From the NCBI RefSeq assembly GCF_002799245.1, contig NZ_NEQV01000001.1, forward strand, positions 861,000 to 924,999: a DNA stretch of 64,000 nt, given 5' to 3'. The notes beneath the pieces were generated by a model. It was given only the letters and a program-made list of their open reading frames with translations. It did not search any database and was not told where the DNA came from. Positions 1 through 8,423 of this stretch are shown here, in pieces (position 1 is the stretch's first letter; the number at the start of each line of letters is the position of its first letter). This DNA comes from Stenotrophomonas maltophilia. GTDB lineage: Bacteria > Pseudomonadota > Gammaproteobacteria > Xanthomonadales > Xanthomonadaceae. The position numbers and the translations under genes were made by a program.

Positions 1-93
1 CCGACCGCCGGCCGGCACCCCCAGATGCCACCGGGCAACCCTTCCCGGTAAGCGTTAGACTGGCAATCTTTCTGCCTTTCTTTTCGCCGACTC

Positions 94-1842
94 ATGTCCG
101 AGCACACCCCCGCCAGCCCCGAGACCCCCGCCGACAGCCACGAAAAGCGCGATTTCATCCGCCAGATCGTGCGCGAGGACCTGGCCAGCGGAAAGCACCA
201 GGCGATCAAGACCCGCTTCCCGCCGGAGCCGAACGGCTACCTGCACATCGGCCATGCCAAGTCGATCTGCCTGAACTTCGGCATCGCCGGCGAGTTCAGC
301 GGCGTCTGCAACCTGCGCTTCGATGACACCAACCCGGCCAAGGAAGATCCGGAATACGTGGCCGCGATCCAGGACGACGTGCGCTGGCTGGGCTTCAGCT
401 GGAACGAGCTGCGCCACGCCTCGGACTATTTCCAGACCTATTACCTGGCCGCCGAGAAGCTGATCGAACAGGGCAAGGCCTATGTCTGCGACCTGTCGGC
501 CGAGGAAGTGCGCGCCTACCGCGGCACCCTGACCGAGCCGGGCCGTCCGTCGCCGTGGCGCGACCGCAGCGTCGAGGAAAACCTCGACCTGTTCCGCCGC
601 ATGCGTGCCGGTGAGTTCCCGGATGGCGCGCGCACGCTGCGTGCGAAGATCGACATGGCCAGCGGCAACATCAACCTGCGCGACCCGGCCCTGTACCGCA
701 TCAAGCACGTCGAGCACCAGAACACCGGCAACGCGTGGCCGATCTACCCGATGTACGACTTCGCCCATGCGCTGGGTGATTCGATCGAGGGCATCACCCA
801 TTCGCTGTGCACGCTGGAGTTCGAAGACCACCGCCCGCTGTACGACTGGTGCGTGGACAACGTCGATTTCGCCCATGACGATGCGCTGACCCAGCCGCTG
901 GTCGATGCCGGCCTGCCGCGCGAAGCGGCCAAGCCGCGCCAGATCGAGTTCTCGCGCCTGAACATCAACTACACGGTGATGAGCAAGCGCAAGCTGATGG
1001 CGCTGGTCACCGAACAGCTGGTGGACGGCTGGGAAGACCCGCGCATGCCGACCCTGCAGGGCCTGCGCCGCCGTGGCTACACCCCGGCCGCGATGCGCCT
1101 GTTCGCCGAGCGCGTGGGCATCAGCAAGCAGAATTCGCTGATCGACTTCAGCGTGCTGGAAGGCGCGCTGCGCGAAGACCTGGACAGCGCTGCACCGCGC
1201 CGCATGGCGGTGGTCGACCCGGTCAAGCTGGTGCTGGCCAACCTGCCGGAAGGCCACGAAGAACAGCTGACCTTCAGCAACCACCCGAAGGACGAGAGCC
1301 TCGGCAGCCGCGAAGTGCCGTTCGCACGCGAAGTGTGGATCGACCGCGAGGACTTCGCCGAAGTGCCGCCGAAGGGCTGGAAGCGCCTGGTGCCGGGTGG
1401 CGAAGTGCGCCTGCGCGGCGCCGGCATCATCCGCTGCGACGAAGTGATCAAGGATGCCGACGGCACCATCACCGAGCTGCGCGGCTGGCTGGATCCGGAA
1501 TCGCGTCCGGGCATGGAAGGCGCCAACCGCAAGGTCAAGGGCACCATCCACTGGGTCAGCGCCGTACACGGCGTGCCGGCCGAGATCCGCCTGTACGACC
1601 GCCTGTTCTCGGTACCGAACCCGGACGACGAATCGGAAGGCAAGACCTACCGCGATTACCTCAACCCGGAATCGCGCCGCACCGTCACCGGCTATGTCGA
1701 GCCGGCGGCGGCCAGCGCCGCCCCGGAGCAGTCGTTCCAGTTCGAGCGCACCGGCTACTTCGTCGCCGACCGCCGCGACCATACCGAAGCCAAGCCGGTG
1801 TTCAACCGCAGCGTGACCCTGCGCGACACCTGGTCGGCCTGA
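94..1842 (+). CDS. glnS: Glutaminyl-tRNA synthetase
   Basis: Charges tRNA-Gln with glutamine in the cytoplasm. The 582-aa protein has the class I signature [15 protein letters not shown] with HIGH at residues 51-54, and the second ATP-binding loop VMSKRK near residue 296 (the KMSKS equivalent). The C-terminal anticodon-binding beta-barrels are present, including the segment [13 protein letters not shown]. Length is normal for bacterial GlnRS. A longer N-terminal tail than in E. coli is rich in Glu, Pro and Ser. There is no clear Shine-Dalgarno before the ATG; a weak TAGACT hexamer at 55-60 could be the -10. A hairpin follows the stop. Confidence 0.97.
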   Translation: MSEHTPASPETPADSHEKRDFIRQIVREDLASGKHQAIKTRFPPEPNGYLHIGHAKSICLNFGIAGEFSGVCNLRFDDTNPAKEDPEYVAAIQDDVRWLGFSWNELRHASDYFQTYYLAAEKLIEQGKAYVCDLSAEEVRAYRGTLTEPGRPSPWRDRSVEENLDLFRRMRAGEFPDGARTLRAKIDMASGNINLRDPALYRIKHVEHQNTGNAWPIYPMYDFAHALGDSIEGITHSLCTLEFEDHRPLYDWCVDNVDFAHDDALTQPLVDAGLPREAAKPRQIEFSRLNINYTVMSKRKLMALVTEQLVDGWEDPRMPTLQGLRRRGYTPAAMRLFAERVGISKQNSLIDFSVLEGALREDLDSAAPRRMAVVDPVKLVLANLPEGHEEQLTFSNHPKDESLGSREVPFAREVWIDREDFAEVPPKGWKRLVPGGEVRLRGAGIIRCDEVIKDADGTITELRGWLDPESRPGMEGANRKVKGTIHWVSAVHGVPAEIRLYDRLFSVPNPDDESEGKTYRDYLNPESRRTVTGYVEPAAASAAPEQSFQFERTGYFVADRRDHTEAKPVFNRSVTLRDTWSA

Positions 1843-1850
1843 GGACCTGC

Positions 1851-1873
1851 GCGGGCGCCGGGATGGCGCCCGC
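1851..1873. terminator. Hairpin after glnS
   Basis: A nine-base GC stem (GCGGGCGCC pairing with GGCGCCCGC) around a GGGAT loop lies 8 bases after the glnS stop and 12 before the next start. It lacks a T-tract, so it may attenuate or protect the mRNA rather than terminate fully. Confidence 0.45.
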
Positions 1874-1885
1874 ACGAACCCGACG

Positions 1886-2539
1886 ATGATCACCGCCCTG
1901 TCCGCCCTGCTCTGGTTCATCTCGCAGCATCCGCTGCTGACGTTCTTTGCAGCGATGGTGCTGGCCGGGCTGGTCTCGTGGTGGCGGCGTTCACCGGTCT
2001 ACGCCATCGTGGTGTTCCCGCTGGCGATGCTCAACATCTTCCTCGGCAGCTTCCTCAACGCCACCTTCCTCAATGCGGTGGGCGAGCGCGGTGAAGCGGT
2101 GATCGTGAAGGCCGAGGAAACCAATTCCACGCTCAACGAACAGTACATCTGGCGCTACGAAGCGGTACTGCGCACCGCCGAGGGCCGTGATGTGGAGGTG
2201 GTGTTCCATACCAACACCGCCTCGCTGTGGCCGCTGGAAAACGCCATCCGCATCCCGGCACGCGACCAGCCATTCGTGGTGAAGTACACGCCGGGCTTCC
2301 CGCGCAATTTCGTCATCCTCACCAACGAATCACCCCATGGCATCGCCCAGGCCCGGGCCAGCGCGCGCGAGCGCGTGGAGGTAGCGGCACGCAAGCTGCA
2401 TTTCAGCCCGGGCAATGCCGATTTCCGCGCCGACTATCGCCGCGAGCTGGAAGCCTGGCTGCGCGACCACGGCAACGATCCGCAGCAGCAGTCCGACGCG
2501 CAGCGATATCGCGCCGAACTCGACGCACTCGACCGCTAG
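1886..2539 (+). CDS. Membrane protein of unknown function
   Basis: I do not recognise the family. The 217-aa protein starts with two hydrophobic helices (about residues 5-30 and 37-60), followed by a soluble domain with a beta-rich stretch (ERGEAVIVKAEETNSTLNEQ) and a charged, helical C-terminus. The topology suggests an inner-membrane anchor with a periplasmic or cytoplasmic soluble half. It lies 43 bases downstream of glnS and 48 upstream of the next gene on the same strand, so co-transcription is possible. Codon use matches its neighbours. Confidence 0.8.
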   Translation: MITALSALLWFISQHPLLTFFAAMVLAGLVSWWRRSPVYAIVVFPLAMLNIFLGSFLNATFLNAVGERGEAVIVKAEETNSTLNEQYIWRYEAVLRTAEGRDVEVVFHTNTASLWPLENAIRIPARDQPFVVKYTPGFPRNFVILTNESPHGIAQARASARERVEVAARKLHFSPGNADFRADYRRELEAWLRDHGNDPQQQSDAQRYRAELDALDR

Positions 2540-2587
2540 CCCCAGGCCCCGCCTGGATGTTCCGCCCCATCCATCCACAGGCCTGAC

Positions 2588-3310
2588 ATGACCACGAGCG
2601 CCACCGCCCTCCTCCCACTGCTGCAACAGGCCCTGCAGGACGCCGGCACCGCCAGCCGCATCGACGGCAGCGCGCTGATGCTGGACAGCGGCCTGCGCCT
2701 GACCCCGCACGCGATGGCCGCGCATGCGCGCGACAATGGCGGCTGGCAGACCTCGACCGTCATCGAAAGCCAGCATCCGGTGCTGTTCGCCGATGGCCTG
2801 TTCGAGTACCAGCACGCCAACGGTGCCGATGAACAGGCATCACTGCTGTCCGGCTTCCAGGCCTGGGCACGGGTGGACCTGGTGACCTTGCAGACCGCGA
2901 TCGGTGCCGAAGGCGCACAGGGCCTGCCGATGATGGGCCTAACCTATCCGGGCGGCGACGAGGGCGAAGAACACCAGCGCACCGTGGTGCTGGGACCGTT
3001 GGCGCACTACCGCGCGCACGAGGTGGATGCGTCCACCTGCAGCGAAGACGACCATGGTTCCTGCCCCTGCTGCCTGTTCACCCGCAGCATGGAAGCCTTC
3101 GACGACCTGCTGAAGGCACGCCCGTTCCTGGCCATCCGCCTGTTCGCCTCGCGCGATGCCGATGGCCTGTGCGAAGCCGATTGCCGGGTCAATGGCCACG
3201 ACTTCGCTGCCGCCCTGCCCCTGCTGCGCGCCTATGCCGCCCGCTGGCCGCAGGCCGGGCTGGAGTTCCGCAAACAGTACGTGGTGATCCGCACCGGCGC
3301 GCCGGCCTGA
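2588..3310 (+). CDS. DUF6348-like protein with CPCC motif
   Basis: A 240-aa soluble protein without signal peptide or membrane segment. It resembles the DUF6348 group (function unknown), judged from the central motif DHGSCPCCLFTRSMEAF and from the preceding beta-rich domain; this assignment is from memory. The paired cysteines (CPCC) could bind metal or be redox active, but no role is established. The gene sits between the unknown membrane protein and the nucleoside deaminase; the 97-base gap after it, with a TACACT hexamer at 3344, may hold a new promoter. Confidence 0.75.
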   Translation: MTTSATALLPLLQQALQDAGTASRIDGSALMLDSGLRLTPHAMAAHARDNGGWQTSTVIESQHPVLFADGLFEYQHANGADEQASLLSGFQAWARVDLVTLQTAIGAEGAQGLPMMGLTYPGGDEGEEHQRTVVLGPLAHYRAHEVDASTCSEDDHGSCPCCLFTRSMEAFDDLLKARPFLAIRLFASRDADGLCEADCRVNGHDFAAALPLLRAYAARWPQAGLEFRKQYVVIRTGAPA

Positions 3311-3407
3311 TCCGCCGCCACACCCGATACAGGCCGGTGCGGCTACACTGCGCGCCGGTTTCCCTGGCAACCGCACTTTCTTCCACTCCCTACGAGGCAC
3401 CCCCGCG

Positions 3408-3968
3408 ATGCTGTACGCGCAAGTCCACCTGACCCTTCCCGCCTGGATCCACGACCAGATCGACCTGGATCGTCGATATCCGGGCGACGAGGCCAAGGTC
3501 GCGCTGGCGATCGAGCTGTCGCGGCTGAACGTCGAGCACGCCAGTGGCGGCCCGTTCGGTGCGGTGGTGTTCGGCCCGGACGACAAGGTCATCGCCGCCG
3601 GCGTGAACCGGGTGATGCCGCACGCGACCTCGCTGGCCCACGCCGAGAACATGGCCTACATGCTGGCCCAGCAGCGCCTGCAGACCCCGCGCCTGAACGC
3701 GGTGCTGTCGCCGGTCACCCTGGCCACCAGTTCGCAGCCGTGCTGCCAGTGCTACGGCGCCACCGTGTGGGCCGGCATCGACCGCCTGCTGATCGGTGCC
3801 AACTCGGCCGACGTCGAGGAACTGACCCCGTTCGACGAAGGCCCGCTGCCGGCCGACTGGGTGGGCGAACTCAACAAGCGTGGCATCGAGGTGGTGCAGG
3901 GCCTGAACCGCGACGCCGCGCGCAGCGTGCTGCGTGCCTATGGGGAAAGTGATGGCGCCCGTTACTGA
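3408..3968 (+). CDS. Zinc-dependent nucleoside/base deaminase
   Basis: A cytidine-deaminase-fold enzyme of 186 aa. The zinc site is visible: HAE at residues 78-80 (His ligand and catalytic Glu) and PCCQC, giving Cys ligands at about 112 and 115, in the usual H(A)E...PCxxC arrangement. GGPFGAVVF near residue 47 is the conserved strand preceding the active site in guanine deaminase and TadA relatives. The N-terminal 30 residues are an extension. It could act on guanine, cytosine or a modified base; the sequence does not decide. It overlaps rlmM by 17 bases. Confidence 0.85.
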   Translation: MLYAQVHLTLPAWIHDQIDLDRRYPGDEAKVALAIELSRLNVEHASGGPFGAVVFGPDDKVIAAGVNRVMPHATSLAHAENMAYMLAQQRLQTPRLNAVLSPVTLATSSQPCCQCYGATVWAGIDRLLIGANSADVEELTPFDEGPLPADWVGELNKRGIEVVQGLNRDAARSVLRAYGESDGARY

Positions 3969-5019
3969 GGCCGGCATCGGCCTGCTGTGCCTGTGCCGGC
4001 AGGGCTTCGAACCCGAGCTGGCCGGCGAGCTGCAGTTCCGTGCCGGTGAAGCCGGTTTTGCCGGCTATGCGCGCACCCAGCGCAATGACGGCTACGTGCT
4101 TTTCATGTGCGACGAGGCCGCCGCGCTGGCGCCGCGCCTGCGCTGGCGCGAGCTGATCTTCGCGCGGCAGAAGCTGGTGGTGCTGGCCGAGCTGCCGCAG
4201 CTGGATCCGAGCGACCGCATCACCCCGATGCTGGAGGTGCTGGCCGATGCGCCGCGCTTCGGCGACCTGTGGGTGGAGCACCCCGATTCGGACGCCGGGA
4301 AGCCGTTGTCCGGCCTGGCGCGTGCCTTCGGCAATGCGCTGCGCCCGGCGCTGCGCAAGGCCGGCAAGCTCAGCGACAAGCCGAACAACCGCCTGCCGCG
4401 CCTGCATGTGGTGTTCGTCGACGGCACCCATGCCTTCGTCTGCGTGGCCGACCCGGCCGACAGTGCGCCTTGGGCGCTGGGTATTCCACGCCTGAAGCTG
4501 CTGCCCGAAGCGCCTTCGCGTTCGGCGCTGAAGCTGGACGAGGCGCTGCTGACCCTGCTGACCCCGGAAGAACGCGAGGCGCTGGCTAGGCCCGGCATGC
4601 GCGCGGCCGACCTCGGCGCCGCACCCGGCGGCTGGACCTGGGTACTGACCCGCCAGCACATGCACGTGCTGAGCATCGACAATGGCCCGCTGCGCCAGCA
4701 CGTACTGGACACCGGGCTGGTCGAGCATCTGCGCGCCGATGGCTTCCACTGGCACCCGGAACAGCCGCTGGACTGGATGGTCTGCGACATGGTCGAACAG
4801 CCACGCCGCGTGGCCGAGCGGATGGCCACCTGGTTCCGCGAAGGCTGGTGCAGGCACGCGATCTTCAATCTGAAGCTGCCGATGAAGAAGCGCTGGGACG
4901 AGACCCGGCTGTGCCTGGACCTGTTCCAGGACCAGGCCGGCAAGCCGCTGGTGGTACGCGCCAAGCAGCTCTATCACGATCGTGAAGAGATCACCGTACT
5001 GGCCTCACCGCTGCGTTGA
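3952..5019 (+). CDS. rlmM: 23S rRNA (cytidine-2498-2'-O)-methyltransferase
   Basis: Transfers a methyl group from SAM to the 2'-O of C2498 in 23S rRNA. It has an N-terminal THUMP-like region (LLCLCRQGFEPELAGELQFR) and a C-terminal RrmJ-type methyltransferase domain with the SAM loop ADLGAAPGGWTWVL near residue 215 and CDMVEQP near 276. I use the ATG at 3952, which gives 355 aa and matches the family N-terminus; an ATG at 3934 would add six residues. The start lies inside the end of the deaminase gene, suggesting translational coupling. Confidence 0.93.
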   Translation: MAPVTEAGIGLLCLCRQGFEPELAGELQFRAGEAGFAGYARTQRNDGYVLFMCDEAAALAPRLRWRELIFARQKLVVLAELPQLDPSDRITPMLEVLADAPRFGDLWVEHPDSDAGKPLSGLARAFGNALRPALRKAGKLSDKPNNRLPRLHVVFVDGTHAFVCVADPADSAPWALGIPRLKLLPEAPSRSALKLDEALLTLLTPEEREALARPGMRAADLGAAPGGWTWVLTRQHMHVLSIDNGPLRQHVLDTGLVEHLRADGFHWHPEQPLDWMVCDMVEQPRRVAERMATWFREGWCRHAIFNLKLPMKKRWDETRLCLDLFQDQAGKPLVVRAKQLYHDREEITVLASPLR

Positions 5020-5042
5020 TCCGTCATCGGCGGCACAGGTTG

Positions 5043-5060
5043 CCGGGAGTACGCTCCCGG
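5043..5060. terminator. Hairpin after rlmM
   Basis: A perfect seven-base stem CCGGGAG/CTCCCGG with a TACG tetraloop, 23 bases after the rlmM stop and just before the ribosome-binding site of the next gene. No T-run follows. Confidence 0.4.
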
Positions 5061-5083
5061 TACCCTCTGGCAAGGAGCCTGCC

Positions 5084-5482
5084 ATGAACATTCCGCGTTC
5101 CGCCGTGCTGTTGGCCACCCTGCTGGCCTCGGTACCGGCCATGGCCCAGCACGGCCCGTCCACTCCGGCGCAGAGCCAGCCGCTGGGCCCGACCGGCGGC
5201 GCCATCCGCCAACAGCCGCTGGGCGCCGGCCAGGTCACCGGCAGCGTCGAGATTCCGCAGCCGGCTGGCGAAGCCGCCGTCACCGTGCGTTCGCTGGAAC
5301 CGAGCAGCGTGGTCGGCCAGTACCGCATCCGCTTCAGCGACCTCGACGTGAACGGCGATGGGTTCATCAGCCGCCAGGAAGCACAGGCCAACCCGGCGCT
5401 GGCCGATGAATTCAATTCACTGGACCGCAGGCATCGCGGCAAGCTGGACCGCGCCGACCTGGCTGGATGGCTGGTTGATTGA
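5084..5482 (+). CDS. Secreted EF-hand calcium-binding protein
   Basis: A 132-aa exported protein. The signal peptide ends about residue 22 (ASVPAMA-QHG). A low-complexity Gln/Pro/Gly region follows, then an EF-hand pair near the C-terminus. The first loop, DVNGDGFISRQE, has acidic or amide residues at positions 1, 3, 5 and 12 and Gly at 6, so it should bind calcium. The second, DRRHRGKLDRAD, has Arg at positions 3 and 5 and is probably degenerate. AAGGAG at 5072-5077 fixes this start over upstream in-frame codons. The last A of its TGA stop is the first base of the inverted repeat at 5482. Confidence 0.85.
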   Translation: MNIPRSAVLLATLLASVPAMAQHGPSTPAQSQPLGPTGGAIRQQPLGAGQVTGSVEIPQPAGEAAVTVRSLEPSSVVGQYRIRFSDLDVNGDGFISRQEAQANPALADEFNSLDRRHRGKLDRADLAGWLVD

Positions 5483-5512
5483 AAAAGGGGACGGAGGGGA
5501 TTAAGTCGTTTG
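5482..5512. repeat. Left arm of 31-bp perfect inverted repeat
   Basis: A 31-base sequence beginning AAAAAGGGGACGGAGGGGAT that recurs as an exact reverse complement at 7208-7238. Here it is followed by a short loop and the first bases of a return arm (CAAACG at 5518-5523), after which pairing stops abruptly. This looks like a broken copy of a long intergenic palindrome. Confidence 0.9.
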
Positions 5513-5551
5513 TGGCACAAACGTCGTGATTCCTGCCCCCCTTCCTGACGC

Positions 5552-7075
5552 TTACAGGATCAACGGCGCCGCCCGCAAAAGCTGCTGCGGCGAGGCGGGT
5601 ACCTCCTGCAGTCCAACAACGTATCTGCCATCGTGGCTGATCACCGAAGCGACAGTGAACAGGCAGCGATGCGTGTAGATCTTTTCCCCACGCACCCGGT
5701 CATCTACGTACCGGCTGTGCAGGGACATGCCCGAGAAGCCACTGATCCTGAACCACACAGCCTGCGATCCGGCCCCCTCAACGGCCGTGCTGTTACCGGC
5801 ATCCTCAACACTGGGCGCAGTGGAGAAGAACGCCTGCGGGCGCACCGGAGCCCCCGTCGCGATCATCGTACCCAGACGTTCCAGTTCCTCGGTCGTGCAG
5901 GTTGCCTGATAGTAGGTTGTTTCAGGTTCAACGCCTTGCGAGTAACGGATCAATGCAAGTTCACGATTGATTTCGGCGATTTCATTGACCGTGCCGGGAT
6001 GGAGCATTTCCGCATAAAGCATCAAGTTGATTCCGGCACGGATCCTCCCTTCGTCATGCCTGAATGTGTCTCTACCCTGGGTGCGCACGATCTGCTCCTT
6101 GATGGTCAGGGCCCTCGTTCTGGAGCACAGCCCCCGGCACATTCCCTGGACCGCCTCGCGCCCCCGCCGGCTCGCCCACACCATGGCGAAACTTTCCCCA
6201 TCCAGGCGCTGTTGCAGGTCCGCCTGCAGCCGATTGACGCGGCTCGAGCGACGCTCCTTGTCCTGAGGCACAAGTGCGGCCACCAAGGGCGCACGGTGCT
6301 GGACCCGCTCTTTCCGGTCCAACTCGCGCAGCGCAGCGTGTGCGTTGTCCCGCTCCACAGTCAGTTCCCGCTGGCGGATGCTCGACCAATGCTGATGGGC
6401 GTCGCTGACGTGATGGCAGAGGAGTTCAAGGCAACCCTGCACTGCCGGTGGCGATGACTGCCCAGGCCCCTCCGCCATTGAATGCGGGCTCTCTCCAATG
6501 TCCGGCATCAATGGCACGCATGCTTGATCCGGTCTGTGGCGCCTCTCCGGCGGATCAGCGAAAATCATGGCCTGCCGGACGGCTCGTCCCAGCATCCTGT
6601 CATCTTCATCAAGGCACTTCTGGATCGCGACAGCATCATCGGCCATCACGCGATCCCGTAGGGCGATCAGATCATTCCGGGTAGCCGCTCCAGCGTAACG
6701 CCGTGCCAGCGCCTCGGCCTGCGCGGTCCGCTTGGCCTCACCATGCCCCAGGAGATTCTTCCAGGCGCTGCCGCTCTGCAGTGGCTTGATCCGTTCCCCC
6801 TTCAGCCGCAACATCCTGTCGCCTTCCAGGTTCCAGATGGAATCCAGCGCCTGCGACAGTGATCGCGTATCCCGCACGAAGTCGGCACGGATGGCCGGCA
6901 GCCTGGCACCAAACTGATGGCTCGCCCGCCTGACTTCCTGCAAGGCGTGATGCAAAGCCACGCGATCGCCTCGCAATCGTTCCAGGCCCTCTTCTGCGGC
7001 AGCAGCGCTCTGCCGCCAGGCCTCGCGCGAAGCGCGTATCGGTACAACCGGATGGGATGCGGCGGCAGGAAACAT
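5552..7075 (-). CDS. Unknown protein with ADP-ribosyltransferase-like C-terminus
   Basis: A 507-aa protein I cannot assign to a named family. Residues 1-370 are mostly helical and rich in Arg, Glu, Gln and Ala, with coiled-coil-like stretches, and there is no signal peptide or membrane helix. The last 120 residues follow the order of ADP-ribosyltransferases: TTYYQAT (residues 386-392, where active enzymes usually have Arg), QAFFSTAPS (414-422, like the STS motif), then VWFRISGFSG and RGEKIY with Glu at about 464. The missing Arg makes activity uncertain. Base composition is visibly less GC-rich than in neighbours. No partner gene or immunity-like gene adjoins it. A 31-bp inverted repeat brackets the gene. 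Function is inference from motif order only. Confidence 0.7.
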   Translation of the reverse strand: MFPAAASHPVVPIRASREAWRQSAAAAEEGLERLRGDRVALHHALQEVRRASHQFGARLPAIRADFVRDTRSLSQALDSIWNLEGDRMLRLKGERIKPLQSGSAWKNLLGHGEAKRTAQAEALARRYAGAATRNDLIALRDRVMADDAVAIQKCLDEDDRMLGRAVRQAMIFADPPERRHRPDQACVPLMPDIGESPHSMAEGPGQSSPPAVQGCLELLCHHVSDAHQHWSSIRQRELTVERDNAHAALRELDRKERVQHRAPLVAALVPQDKERRSSRVNRLQADLQQRLDGESFAMVWASRRGREAVQGMCRGLCSRTRALTIKEQIVRTQGRDTFRHDEGRIRAGINLMLYAEMLHPGTVNEIAEINRELALIRYSQGVEPETTYYQATCTTEELERLGTMIATGAPVRPQAFFSTAPSVEDAGNSTAVEGAGSQAVWFRISGFSGMSLHSRYVDDRVRGEKIYTHRCLFTVASVISHDGRYVVGLQEVPASPQQLLRAAPLIL

Positions 7076-7082
7076 GGAAGGG

Positions 7083-7095
7083 TTCGCTTGGCGAA
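7083..7095. promoter_or_regulatory. TTCGC inverted repeat upstream of the 507-aa gene
   Basis: The perfect palindrome TTCGC-TTG-GCGAA lies 7 bases upstream of the start codon, in place of a Shine-Dalgarno. It could be an operator or a translation-blocking hairpin. It is not a plant-inducible-promoter box, which has two direct TTCGC copies about 15 bases apart. Confidence 0.35.
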
Positions 7096-7116
7096 GGGCA
7101 ACACACGCTATCCCTC

Positions 7117-7144
7117 AGTAGACGGCCCTACATCCATTTTTCAA
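7117..7144 (-). promoter_or_regulatory. Possible promoter of the 507-aa gene
   Basis: On the minus strand TTGAAA (7139-7144) and TCTACT (7117-7122) are 16 bases apart and resemble -35 and -10 elements. The match is partial. Confidence 0.3.
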
Positions 7145-7207
7145 TCATCCGGCGGCTGTCGCGCCCGGCGTGGCATCCGCCAGCGCAGGATGCGACAAAA
7201 GGGGCGG

Positions 7208-7238
7208 CAAACGACTTAATCCCCTCCGTCCCCTTTTT
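7208..7238. repeat. Right arm of 31-bp perfect inverted repeat
   Basis: Exact reverse complement of 5482-5512, ending in CCCCTTTTT three bases before the stop of the ubiquinone hydroxylase gene. Its inner end CAAACG (7208-7213) is also present at the inner side of the left copy (5518-5523) in direct orientation, as a target duplication would be. Confidence 0.9.
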
Positions 7239-7241
7239 GCG

Positions 7242-8423
7242 CTAGACGCCGGCGGCGCGCTTCCAGAAGGCCTGCACCAGCGGCGGCCATTTGCCGACGC
7301 AGCCCAGCGCGCGGCCGCGGGCCAGGGTCAGGTGCATTTCGTCGTTGGAGAACAGGCGGTTGATCGCATCGAAGCTGTAGGCGGCGACGTGGTTGTCGCT
7401 GCGTCGCTCGCGTGCCCAGCGCTGCAGGCGCTGCGGCGACAGCCGCGGCTGGCCACGGCGCTCTGCCGATGGCGCCAGCCACTGCTGCAGGGCGGCGACA
7501 TCGCGCAGCCCCAGGTTGACGCCCTGCCCGGCCAGCGGATGCACCACATGCGCGGCATCACCCAGCGCCAGCACGCGGCCGGCGACATAGTGACGGGCCA
7601 GCTGACGGCGCAGCGGGAATGCCGCACGCGGTGATGCCAGCCGCAGTTCACCCAGGCGCGCAGCGAAGGCGCGGGTCAGTTCCCGGTTGAACGTGGCCTC
7701 GTCCAGCGCCAGCACACGTGCCGCCTCATCCTCGGGCAGGGTCCAGACGATCGAGCTGCGGCGCTCGGCCACCGGCAGCAACGCCAGTGGCCCGCCCGGC
7801 AGGAAGCGCTGCCAGGCCGTGGCCTGGTTGGGAAGATCGCTGTCCACGTAGGCCACCACGCCACGCTGGTGGTAGTCATGGCGCTCGACCTCGATTCCGG
7901 CCAGCTGGCGCAGGGTCGATTCGGCGCCGTCGGCGGCCACCGCCAACGCCGCTTCCAGGCGACGACCGTCATCCAGGCGCAGGCGCACGCCGTCTTCGTC
8001 CTGCTCCAGCGCCTCCACCCGTGCCGGGCAGTGCAGCTGCACACCCGCCGCCGGCAATGCCGACCACAGGCGATCCTGCAGCAGGCCGTTCTCGACGATG
8101 TAGCCCAGCTCGCGCCGACCGAAGCGATCGGCGTCGAACAGCAGATCCTCGCCACCCGCCGCATCCCACACCTGCATGCGCCGGTACGGCCAGGCGCGGG
8201 CCTGCGCGATGGCCGGCCACACGCCCAGGCGGTTCAACAGCTGCACGTTGTCAGCGGCGAAGGCGAACACGCGCAGGTCCGGCTGTGCGGCCTGCCACGG
8301 CGCGGGCTCGCGGCCCTCCACCAGCGCAACCGACAGACCGGCATCGGCCAACGCCAGCGCACAGGCGGCACCGACCACGCCGCCCCCGACGATGGCCACG
8401 TCCAGACGCGCACGCCGGCTCAT
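7242..8423 (-). CDS. UbiH/UbiF/VisC-family FAD hydroxylase
   Basis: A flavin monooxygenase of ubiquinone synthesis that hydroxylates the aromatic ring of a prenylated intermediate at the inner membrane. The 393-aa protein has an N-terminal Rossmann dinucleotide fold (DVAIVGGGVVGAACALALAD) and the second FAD motif GDAAHVVHPLAGQGVNLGLRD near residue 280. The start at 8423 overlaps the upstream ubiH stop by four bases (ATGA), so the two are translationally coupled, as in the E. coli ubiH-ubiI arrangement. Which ring position it acts on (UbiI, UbiF or a broader UbiM/UbiL type) cannot be told here. Confidence 0.9.
   Translation of the reverse strand: MSRRARLDVAIVGGGVVGAACALALADAGLSVALVEGREPAPWQAAQPDLRVFAFAADNVQLLNRLGVWPAIAQARAWPYRRMQVWDAAGGEDLLFDADRFGRRELGYIVENGLLQDRLWSALPAAGVQLHCPARVEALEQDEDGVRLRLDDGRRLEAALAVAADGAESTLRQLAGIEVERHDYHQRGVVAYVDSDLPNQATAWQRFLPGGPLALLPVAERRSSIVWTLPEDEAARVLALDEATFNRELTRAFAARLGELRLASPRAAFPLRRQLARHYVAGRVLALGDAAHVVHPLAGQGVNLGLRDVAALQQWLAPSAERRGQPRLSPQRLQRWARERRSDNHVAAYSFDAINRLFSNDEMHLTLARGRALGCVGKWPPLVQAFWKRAAGV

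Noticed and set aside
55-1920. A 621-codon open frame on the minus strand opposite glnS
   Set aside because: It is the antisense of a complete glutaminyl-tRNA synthetase gene. High GC keeps the opposite frame open, and its translation has no family-like motif.
5552-7207. Type III or type IV secreted effector
   Set aside because: No direct TTCGC-N15-TTCGC promoter box, no secretion genes nearby, and I could not see the conserved C-terminal domain of xanthomonad type IV effectors. Only the fold resemblance is kept.
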